In this document: in pieces, positions 55,181 to 62,659 of the stretch
Layout of the letters: the number at the start of each line of letters is the position of its first letter
How positions within the stretch are numbered: position 1 is the stretch's first letter
Assembly: GCA_964652565.1 (NCBI GenBank)
Contig: CAZZEC010000004.1
Span: 1 to 64,000 of the forward strand
Source of the DNA: JBCCTX01 sp964652565
Lineage (GTDB): Bacteria > Bacteroidota > Bacteroidia > J057
DNA length: 64,000 nucleotides
Direction of reading: 5' to 3'
Notes under the pieces: model-generated
Database searches by the model: none
Told to the model about the DNA's origin: nothing
The model's input: the letters and a program-made list of their open reading frames with translations, nothing else
Made by a program: the position numbers and the translations under genes

Positions 55181-55530
55181 GACAGCAGACCACGGACGAT
55201 GGACGACAGATGATGGCTAGACCACAGACGATTGTTAGACGACAGACCTCAGACGATGGATAGACGACAGACGACAGACGATGGACGACAGACGATGGCT
55301 AGACCACAGACAATGGATGACATACTACGGAAATCAATTTAACAATTCTACAATATCTCAATTTAACAATCTTACAATATCTNNNNNNNNNNNNNNNNNN
55401 NNNNNNNNNNNNNNNNNNNNNNNNNNNNNNNNNNNNNNNNNNNNNNNNNNNNNNNNNNNNNNNNNNNNNNNNNNNNNNNNNNAATTTAACAATTCTACAA
55501 TATCTCAATTTAACAATTCTACAATATCAC
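55181..55530 (+). repeat. composite repeat, copy 2 (interrupted by an assembly gap)
   Basis: Starting 18 bp after the permease 4 stop, GACGACAGACGATGG-type units (55181-55325) lead into the core TACGGAAATCA (55326-55336). Then come 24-bp units of the form AATTTAACAATTCTACAATATCTC, two before and two after the N run. They end about 11 bp before the permease 5 start codon. The true number of 24-bp units is unknown because of the gap. Confidence 0.85.
55383..55482. other. assembly gap, 100 N
   Basis: Exactly 100 undetermined bases lie within the 24-bp tandem repeat. The round number suggests a placeholder of unknown true length. Both edges are the same repeat unit, so the gap probably hides only further copies, but an unseen insertion cannot be excluded. 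Confidence 0.95.
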
Positions 55531-55540
55531 AATACCCACA

Positions 55541-57901
55541 ATGAATATACACTACATTAAAATGGCATGGAGGGTAATGGTAAGAGACCGGATGACGAGT
55601 ATCATTAGCATCCTGGGATTAGGCATAGGTATGGCTTCATGTATGATTATCTCATTATATGTACAACAACAATTAAGTTTTGATAACTATCATACGAAGA
55701 AGGATAATATTTACCGTGTAGTTCAGCACCAGTTACAAGCGGGGGAATGGTATGACATTGCTCGTTCACCTGCGCCATTGTCTAAAGCCCTTCAACAAGA
55801 ATATCCTCAGATACAAGAAGCTACAACTTTAGTTATAAGGAATCACAATTTACTGGAATCCAGTCAATTCAAGACGGATAAATTGAAAGGAATCTGTACA
55901 GATGCTTCTTTTTCAAAGATGTTTGATCTTGAGATTATTGAAGGAAGCCTCCCAAATGCATTGTTAGATGCGCGAAATATCATTCTGACATCCTCTGTAG
56001 CCAATCTCTTCTTATCTGAAGGCAACGCGCTCGGAAACCAAATTACCATCAACAATGATCAGACGTATCAAGTAGCCGGGATTATCCAGGATATTCCAGA
56101 CAATTCACATTTGACATTTGACTATATACTTCCCATAAACTCATTGGGCTTTGATCTTACAAACTGGAATGGAAATTATTGTTACACCTATTTATTAATG
56201 AATGAAAAACAGGATCGGAGTTCCCTGGATAAAACTTTGGAAAATTTTGCATTTGAAAAACTTAAATGGGAAGACGTACGCTTTTACCTACAGCCATTGG
56301 AACAAATATATCTTCATTCTTCCTTTGATTTTAATACTGATTTTGGTCCTCGAGGGAATTTTCAAACAGTCGTACTTCTATTGATCATCGCAATGGTAAT
56401 CCTTGTAATTGGTTCTATCAATTTTATTAATTTTTCAATATCTGAAGCACATAGAAGATCCAAAGAAATAGGTCTTAGAAAAGTTTCCGGTGCTTTTCAA
56501 TATGAACTTATTGTTCAATTTCTCATTGAAACATCACTTATGTCTGCTGTAGGCTTTCTCATTGCCCTAACCCTCACACAATTAAGTTTTCCAATCCTAA
56601 GTACGTTTTTAAATATTACTTTGAGTTGGCCAACATTTAATTTACAATATATACTCCTGTTTGTATCCATTTATCTTATCACTGTATTACTATCAGGAGC
56701 ATATCCTGCACTAATTATATCTCGATTTAATCCAAAGGATGCTTTTCGTTTAGGACGAAAGACCTCATCATCCTCATTTGGAATACAAAAGATATTAATA
56801 ACTGGACAGTTTGCAATTTCTCTACTGTTAATAGGTACAAGCCTGATCTTATTTTCACAACTTAGTTATCTAAAAAACAAGGATTTAGGTATAAATAAGG
56901 AACAAGTCCTCTACGTACATTTAAAAGGAAACCTCAAAGAACAATATCCTCAAATTAAAGAACAGCTTCTTTCATTTCCCGAATTTCAATCTGTATCAGG
57001 AACCTTTTTTTACAGTATGCCTTTTAATTGGGTGGGAAGCACGACTTTAAAAAACTGGCCTGGGAAGCAAACTAATGAGACATTCAATATATCGCAGTTT
57101 GGAGTGGATTTGAATTTTATTGAAACCTTAGATTTAGAATTAGTAGAAGGAAGAAGTTTTATGAAGCAGTATATATCTGATACAACTAACTATATAATTA
57201 ATGAGACCCTAGCCAACAAATTGCAACTTAATAATCCAATAGGAATGAGAATAGATCCCTTAGGCTTTGGAGAAGGAAATGTGATTGGGGTAGTCAAAGA
57301 TTTCCATTTCAATTCCTTACATGATGAAATCCAGCCACTTATAATGCAATTTGAACCCAATATGATCGATTATTTACTGTTGAAAATTTCTCCGGAATAT
57401 CATGAAAAAGCTATTGAGATAATCACCCAAACACTAGATACCTTTCAACCAGACTTTCCCTATGAAGTATCTTCCCTAAATGAGGACTATAAGTTAACCT
57501 ACGCTACAGAAGAATACGCTATTAGAATCATCGAAATATTCTGTTTTATAGCTGTAGCATTGTCCTGTGTGGGGTTATTCGGTTTATCCAAACAGGTTAT
57601 GCAAGTTAAAATGAAGGAGATAGGTATTAGAAAAATCCTGGGAGCAAAATTACGACAACTATCTGCTACATTACTATTACCCTATATACAAATGGTCTTA
57701 ATTGCGTTTGTAATCACCTTACCCATAGTTGTATGGGGTTGTCATACCTGGCTAGACCAGTTTGCATACACTACACACATTTCTCCCGGATTTTATCTTT
57801 TCCCAGCAGTCATTGCTATACTTTTAGTACTGATTTCTGTAGGTGTTCAGACCTGGAAAACTGCTATCATCAATCCTGCTGCAATCTTGAGGGATGAGTA
57901 A
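55541..57901 (+). CDS. FtsX/MacB-like ABC permease 5
   Basis: A 786-residue permease with two FtsX units: RSKEIGLRKVSGAFQYEL, QVKMKEIGIRKILGAKLRQL, terminal NPAAILRDE. The start codon lies in CCCACAATGAAT at the end of the composite repeat. No promoter is recognisable in the 377-bp gap-containing spacer, so it probably depends on read-through from permease 4. It is the most diverged of the five in its periplasmic domains. Confidence 0.92.
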   Translation: MNIHYIKMAWRVMVRDRMTSIISILGLGIGMASCMIISLYVQQQLSFDNYHTKKDNIYRVVQHQLQAGEWYDIARSPAPLSKALQQEYPQIQEATTLVIRNHNLLESSQFKTDKLKGICTDASFSKMFDLEIIEGSLPNALLDARNIILTSSVANLFLSEGNALGNQITINNDQTYQVAGIIQDIPDNSHLTFDYILPINSLGFDLTNWNGNYCYTYLLMNEKQDRSSLDKTLENFAFEKLKWEDVRFYLQPLEQIYLHSSFDFNTDFGPRGNFQTVVLLLIIAMVILVIGSINFINFSISEAHRRSKEIGLRKVSGAFQYELIVQFLIETSLMSAVGFLIALTLTQLSFPILSTFLNITLSWPTFNLQYILLFVSIYLITVLLSGAYPALIISRFNPKDAFRLGRKTSSSSFGIQKILITGQFAISLLLIGTSLILFSQLSYLKNKDLGINKEQVLYVHLKGNLKEQYPQIKEQLLSFPEFQSVSGTFFYSMPFNWVGSTTLKNWPGKQTNETFNISQFGVDLNFIETLDLELVEGRSFMKQYISDTTNYIINETLANKLQLNNPIGMRIDPLGFGEGNVIGVVKDFHFNSLHDEIQPLIMQFEPNMIDYLLLKISPEYHEKAIEIITQTLDTFQPDFPYEVSSLNEDYKLTYATEEYAIRIIEIFCFIAVALSCVGLFGLSKQVMQVKMKEIGIRKILGAKLRQLSATLLLPYIQMVLIAFVITLPIVVWGCHTWLDQFAYTTHISPGFYLFPAVIAILLVLISVGVQTWKTAIINPAAILRDE

Positions 57902-57946
57902 AATATCTGTATAAACCGAAATTGTATTTTATTTTATAGAGTAAGG

Positions 57947-60397
57947 TTACTTAGACATAGTATTCCACTCTTCTAGCAAATGAGCATCTACTTGTTGAGT
58001 TTTAGGATGTGCAATAAAATGAAAGAAATTATTCCGGAATTGTTCATGTGTATTCATATCAGTGGTCACTTCCAGTTGTTCAATGATTTTATTAATCTTA
58101 CAAGTTACTTTCCAAGATATATAACCATTATCTACGGTAGAAAAGATGAAGGGGTCTTCAAAATTATTAGGAGATGCTACATAAACTGCCCCATAATTTG
58201 GGTCTTTACCATAGTTTAGGTAATGCCTTTCAATAATCTCCAGCTCTGATAAAGACGGTACTCCTGATTCAGAATCAACAAAAAATAGCCGATTCATTTT
58301 ACCTCCGTTAGCTACAAATTCTTCGATCAAATCTTCTGTGGAATTTCCTTTATGCCAAAAATATTGATTCTTAGGATAGGATGTTGTATAGAAAGTAGTA
58401 GGATGATTAATCGAATTCCTTAATAGATCATTATAATATAGCCTAAATAACCCGATGTATTCTTGATCAAATTTGATTTTTTCATTTAAGACAAAAGAAG
58501 ATAAAATATTTACCATTCCATTTAGAAATCCATTGTGTGTTTGCTTTAAATTCTCGCTCATGTAATCATTGATAATCGAGCTGAATCTATTCAAATACTG
58601 TTTTTTTATATGATTAATATCCTCCTTAAGATGTGTAAGGCTTCTATATGGATATATATTTAGCGGATTTGCGGTAATGAAATCTAGATAAGTTTTCAAT
58701 AATTGCTCATCCTCATTATACTCTGATATATTAATTAATCCCAATGTTCTTTTTTGATATTTTTGCTCATCTATCCGATGAAATATAATGGGAGTAGCTT
58801 TGGGATATTGCAATTTGTGACTTATGCAGGATGTGGTACCAAATAGCATTTGAGTCTTTTGACCAAAATCCAATGGTAAATATTGCATATGAAAAGCAAA
58901 ATACATATCCTGACTATTATCCTTAAATTTGATAAATAACTTATTTTCAGAATAATGCATTCTTATAGTATCGTAGGTTAAATCTCTAGTCTCATAAATT
59001 AACCATGATACTCTTCCCTTAAGGGTATTGGTAGAAAAGAATTGTGCTCTATTTCTTGTAAGCCTACCAGTTTCACTATGTAGATAATAGACCTGATAAT
59101 ACCCATCAATACTAGCGGGTAGCTCAATCTGGTAGGAATCTATAAGAAAAGTAGCATTCTCTCTATTTTGTAAAAAAGGCACAATTTTGGAGTTAATCTC
59201 ATCTAACACGTTGAGTGATAATACTCTTCCGTCTACTTCTTTATAATCCCGATCGCTTCGTATTAAGAATTCCTTACCAGCTACCTCTTTTGATCTCAAA
59301 TTCAACCCTAATCCTATAATCTCTAATATCTCAGGTACATCACCTTGATCAAAATCAGAAGGTATATCCATGATATATAGTCTTTTTTCATGGTTCATTT
59401 TTTCATTATACAGATAAATGAATAAATGACTTTTTCCATAATCTACTGATCCAGTAAATACTTTGTCATATGCTCCTTTACGTCTTACCCTTAGCATTCC
59501 CTTCTTTATCTTAAATTCCCATACATTTTCATATACTTCAAATGGACTATTTTGAAATGAAAACATGTTATAGGAAATATACGTGAGTCCATCCAGAATT
59601 TTTAATTTCTCATTTATTCGATTTTCTTCATTAGCTGTCTTGAACTCATCCCAATTTGGAGCAATGATTAGTGTATTTTCTCTTAATAAATACTCCTTAA
59701 TTGGGTCTTGTTTAACTCCAAAATGATGCTCCGGAATCAGTATTCTAATGAAAGCTACAGGTTCTGAATTATCATTTACACTGCATGATGTTGCGATAAG
59801 GTAGGATTGTTCATTTCTTAGACCAACTTTAGTGACTAAATATATTTCCTCTTCCTGATTTTTCAGTGCAATAAACAAACAGCTACTTTTCAATACGCAT
59901 ACCCCCTCAAAACTCTTATCCAAACTACGAAATACCGCATTTAATTGATTTTTGCCTCTCTCTCGTAAGCTTAAGATCAATTCTCCATCAATGATGGCAT
60001 CCTTACCTTGCAAATTTGGTATATAACTACAATACTTACCTATAAATGATTCCAATTGAGTTCTTCTGGTAGAAATATGTATAGAATTAGAAGAATCATT
60101 CAAACAGCTATACATAAAATCTACTAGTTGATCTGGGGAAAATTGCCTCAAACTATTTACCGTTTTTAGTAATTTTGTGAGCTTTTTTAACGAAATGGAA
60201 GTCGTAGCAGACCCATTGACCAGTTGGTAGGATCTATAAATATCATTGGGGTTGATTTTGTTATTCTTCTTGGTAACGACTGTGATGATCTCATTTCTAT
60301 TTAAATCGGTATTTTTTTGATTGTCGTAAAGCTGTTTAATTTCATCTAACCCTTCTACAATCCGCTTAGCAGTTTCATCCTTATTTATTGGTCCCAT
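57947..60397 (-). CDS. unrecognised 816-residue multidomain protein
   Basis: No known family is recognised with confidence. Residues 1-100 are helical and include a possible Cro-like helix-turn-helix (about 48-80, NDIYRSYQLVNGSATTSI). Three diverged modules with a common pattern (LFI, aromatic strand, then TSC or equivalent) lie near 171-218, 322-372 and 485-540. Residues 590-660 are helical. The last 150 (TTFYTTSYPKNQYFWHKGN, KMNRLFFVDSESG, FIFSTVDNGYISWKV) recall PLD-like or DUF6879-like regulatory domains without an HKD motif. There is no signal peptide or membrane segment, so it is cytoplasmic. It is AT-rich, monocistronic, and divergent from a 79-codon gene. Confidence 0.85.
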   Translation of the reverse strand: MGPINKDETAKRIVEGLDEIKQLYDNQKNTDLNRNEIITVVTKKNNKINPNDIYRSYQLVNGSATTSISLKKLTKLLKTVNSLRQFSPDQLVDFMYSCLNDSSNSIHISTRRTQLESFIGKYCSYIPNLQGKDAIIDGELILSLRERGKNQLNAVFRSLDKSFEGVCVLKSSCLFIALKNQEEEIYLVTKVGLRNEQSYLIATSCSVNDNSEPVAFIRILIPEHHFGVKQDPIKEYLLRENTLIIAPNWDEFKTANEENRINEKLKILDGLTYISYNMFSFQNSPFEVYENVWEFKIKKGMLRVRRKGAYDKVFTGSVDYGKSHLFIYLYNEKMNHEKRLYIMDIPSDFDQGDVPEILEIIGLGLNLRSKEVAGKEFLIRSDRDYKEVDGRVLSLNVLDEINSKIVPFLQNRENATFLIDSYQIELPASIDGYYQVYYLHSETGRLTRNRAQFFSTNTLKGRVSWLIYETRDLTYDTIRMHYSENKLFIKFKDNSQDMYFAFHMQYLPLDFGQKTQMLFGTTSCISHKLQYPKATPIIFHRIDEQKYQKRTLGLINISEYNEDEQLLKTYLDFITANPLNIYPYRSLTHLKEDINHIKKQYLNRFSSIINDYMSENLKQTHNGFLNGMVNILSSFVLNEKIKFDQEYIGLFRLYYNDLLRNSINHPTTFYTTSYPKNQYFWHKGNSTEDLIEEFVANGGKMNRLFFVDSESGVPSLSELEIIERHYLNYGKDPNYGAVYVASPNNFEDPFIFSTVDNGYISWKVTCKINKIIEQLEVTTDMNTHEQFRNNFFHFIAHPKTQQVDAHLLEEWNTMSK

Positions 60398-60788
60398 TAT
60401 ATTCTTGGCAGTTTTATCATTAAATAATTCCTTAATATATGAACTTTTTGATAAAACTGATATTATTTGATATCAAATCAAATGAATATCAAAATTATAA
60501 TTATCCTTTTTAGGTATATCACTTTATTAAATATCGAGTATTCAAAAATTATCAATAATTCTTACCTAAATAATAACATCTTTCGTTCACCAGAAGGCAT
60601 TTTTTATAATTCTATCCCTATCATTGACAAACTGTTAAAATATCATTTTTCAAGGAATTATATTTAAAGTGAATTAGCAGTAGAATCTGTATGAATACAT
60701 AGTACCACAATCACTTAATACAAAGTTAATAAATTATAATACCAGAATATATATGATGGGTAGTTAAGTTGCATTAATATGGAATTAC
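60398..60788. other. very AT-rich divergent spacer
   Basis: The 391-bp region between the 816-residue protein gene and the 79-codon gene is extremely AT-rich. A 66-codon plus-strand frame at 60467-60667 is of low complexity (Ile/Asn/Tyr/Leu) and probably not a gene. Both promoters should be here, but none can be placed. Such composition is typical of xenogeneic or upstream silenced DNA; this is inference. Confidence 0.4.
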
Positions 60789-61028
60789 ATGAATAATTCA
60801 CGCCAACAGGAATTGGAAAAAATGAGAAAAATGATCCGGCACAAATTCAGAGCTGATACCAATATTTGTCCATCGGGTTATATTCTTGATAGAAATGGCG
60901 ATAGGGTATTTGCGCGTACGGACGCTGGATCAATAAAACGCAACGAAATTGTAATGGTGGTAAATGTAGATACTGTTTTTCCGCAAGTAGTGGTTCGGAA
61001 AATGGCTAACTTAAGTACACCCATTTAA
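60789..61028 (+). CDS. small hypothetical protein
   Basis: The 79-residue product opens with a charged helix (SRQQELEKMRKMIRHKFRA). A compact beta-rich part with an NICPSGYILDRNGDRVF segment and VMVVNVDTVFPQVVVRKM follows. It has one Cys and no signal peptide. No family is recognised. It precedes the DUF4097-like gene by 65 bp on the same strand, so co-transcription is possible. The balanced composition and clean start support a real gene. Confidence 0.6.
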   Translation: MNNSRQQELEKMRKMIRHKFRADTNICPSGYILDRNGDRVFARTDAGSIKRNEIVMVVNVDTVFPQVVVRKMANLSTPI

Positions 61029-61093
61029 CTACTTTACAAAACAGTTGCTGTTATGTTACAACTTTGTAAGCAATTTGAACATCATTATATAAA

Positions 61094-61984
61094 ATGATTC
61101 CTATGAAATACACTTACTATTTTTTAGCCTTATTTTTCACAATTACATGTAAAATTCTCGTACAAGCCCAGGAACAAACCTATGACCTGGATCAAGTATA
61201 TGATATACCTTCCAATGGAATTCTTGAACTTCGTACAAATGATGCGGAAATCACCATCATTGGAAGTGATAGAGAAGATGTACATCTAGTAGTACATCGT
61301 GAGGCAGTGGTGAAAAATTTTATACGGAAGGGTAATCCTTCGTTCGAAATTGAAGTCGAACAACGGGGGGATAGGTTACGCATTGTAGAACGCAGAGAAT
61401 CAAATGCTGTAGTAGGTTTTTATAATGAAAAAAATTATGTAATTACCCTGGAGGTTCCTATTGACATCCATTTAGCACTCCACGGAGACGATGACGATTA
61501 TCTGGTACAAAATATTGGAGGTAAAATATATCTCAATGCAGAAGATGGTGATGCGCAATTTGAAAACTGTATGGGTGATGAGTTTACCTTTTATATGGAT
61601 GATGGAACGGTATTTCTGGATCAAGGGAGAGGGGAATTACACGCTAGAGGTGAAGATGGTGAATTTATTATTGAAAAAGGCGACTTCTATGTAATAGATG
61701 TAAAAGTAGATGATGGAGACGTGAGAGTAATGAGTCGTATTCACGATCGGGGAGAATATGAGATGTATACGGAAGATGGAAGTATTGATTTTCAAATCCT
61801 TGAAGGAGGTGGTAAAATCAAAGTCAGACACAGTGATGGCCGAATTCGGGCAGACCGTCAATTTGAATTCATTCGCGATGAAGATCACGAATCTATCCTC
61901 GCCATTCCAGGTGGAGATGCCAGAATGTATATCCGTACAGATGACGGAACCATTAGGCTCAGCCATATGAATAGTAGGTATTGA
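61094..61984 (+). CDS. secreted DUF4097-like beta-helix protein
   Basis: The 296-residue protein has a signal peptide (start 61094 or the in-frame ATG at 61103) ending near VQAQ. The mature part resembles DUF4097/DUF2807-type putative adhesins: short strands repeating about every 20 residues with Asp/Gly turns (RTNDAEITIIGSDREDVHLV, NAEDGDAQFENCMGDEFTFY, VDDGDVRVMSR, TDDGTIRLSHMNSRY). The strongly acidic turns could bind divalent cations. It is probably periplasmic or surface-exposed; function unknown. Composite repeat copy 3 starts within 10 bp of its stop. Confidence 0.85.
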   Translation: MIPMKYTYYFLALFFTITCKILVQAQEQTYDLDQVYDIPSNGILELRTNDAEITIIGSDREDVHLVVHREAVVKNFIRKGNPSFEIEVEQRGDRLRIVERRESNAVVGFYNEKNYVITLEVPIDIHLALHGDDDDYLVQNIGGKIYLNAEDGDAQFENCMGDEFTFYMDDGTVFLDQGRGELHARGEDGEFIIEKGDFYVIDVKVDDGDVRVMSRIHDRGEYEMYTEDGSIDFQILEGGGKIKVRHSDGRIRADRQFEFIRDEDHESILAIPGGDARMYIRTDDGTIRLSHMNSRY

Positions 61985-61990
61985 AGTAGA

Positions 61991-62133
61991 CAATGGACGA
62001 CAGACGATGGCTAGACGACAGACGATGGCTAGACGACAGACGATGGCTAGACGATGGACAATGGACGACAGACGATTGCTGGACGATGGACGACAGACCA
62101 CGGAAATCAATATCTCAATTTAACAATACATTA
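61991..62133 (+). repeat. composite repeat, copy 3
   Basis: Three perfect tandem copies of the 18-mer GACGACAGACGATGGCTA occupy 61996-62049, followed by degenerate units to 62100. The core CACGGAAATCA comes next, then one or two AATTTAACAAT-type units. The element fills the spacer between the DUF4097-like and NTF2-like genes and ends about 17 bp before the next ATG. Confidence 0.85.
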
Positions 62134-62149
62134 ATTCCACAATAATACA

Positions 62150-62611
62150 ATGCACAAACCCTCAATTATCTCAATTTCCAGACCGTTGGCCTTGTATTTA
62201 TGTCTGCTTTTATATTCGCTTCATGCATTTGGTCAAAAGGACTCAACAGAAATCTATAGATTAATCGATTCATATGTAACGGCCAGAGAAACAAGAGATA
62301 CTACCCTACTCAAAAACATCCTTACACCTGATATAGATCAGTTGGTATCTTCAGGGGAGTGGAGACTGGGGCTGAGAACAGCCGTCGACGGAATGCTTCG
62401 CAGTTCTACCCAAAATCCAGGAACCAGAACCATCACTGTCGATAAAATGAGATATATAAACACTGAAAGTGCGATTGTTGATACAAGATATGTCATCGAA
62501 AATCCCGATGGCTCCCAAAGAAAGATGTGGAGCACCTTTATCGTTGTATATGATCAGGATGCATGGAGAATTACGGGAATCAGAAACATGCTGCCATCAA
62601 CCAATCGCTAA
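62150..62611 (+). CDS. secreted NTF2-like (SnoaL/DUF4440-type) protein
   Basis: The 153-residue protein has an N-terminal signal peptide (LYLCLLLYSLHAFGQ) and a single NTF2-like cone domain. It includes a first helix IYRLIDSYVTARETRDTTLL, then LLKNILTPDIDQLVS, the strand pair YINTESAIVDTRYVIE, and the ending WSTFIVVYDQDAWRITGIRN. Such domains bind small ligands or act as isomerase-like or accessory proteins; the active-site residues do not identify a reaction. It lies downstream of the DUF4097-like gene across composite repeat copy 3 and converges with the sulfatase gene. Confidence 0.83.
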   Translation: MHKPSIISISRPLALYLCLLLYSLHAFGQKDSTEIYRLIDSYVTARETRDTTLLKNILTPDIDQLVSSGEWRLGLRTAVDGMLRSSTQNPGTRTITVDKMRYINTESAIVDTRYVIENPDGSQRKMWSTFIVVYDQDAWRITGIRNMLPSTNR

Positions 62612-62659
62612 TCAAAATCTACATTCTAAGAATTGACAGGTAATGTTGTATAAATCGTA

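Noticed and set aside
55181..55325. CRISPR-like array (repeated GACGACAGACGATGG with spacers)
   Set aside because: Units are contiguous or degenerate without unique spacers of constant length, and no cas genes are present.
55281..55544. Frame spanning the N gap with FNNSTISQ repeats
   Set aside because: Translation of the 24-bp tandem repeat through undetermined bases; artefact.
60467..60667. 66-codon plus-strand frame in the divergent spacer
   Set aside because: Low-complexity Ile/Asn/Tyr composition expected from very AT-rich DNA; no recognisable domain.
61637..62110. 157-codon minus-strand frame with repeated RLAIVC
   Set aside because: It is the minus-strand reading of the 18-bp tandem repeat running into the DUF4097-like gene; low complexity and no start context.
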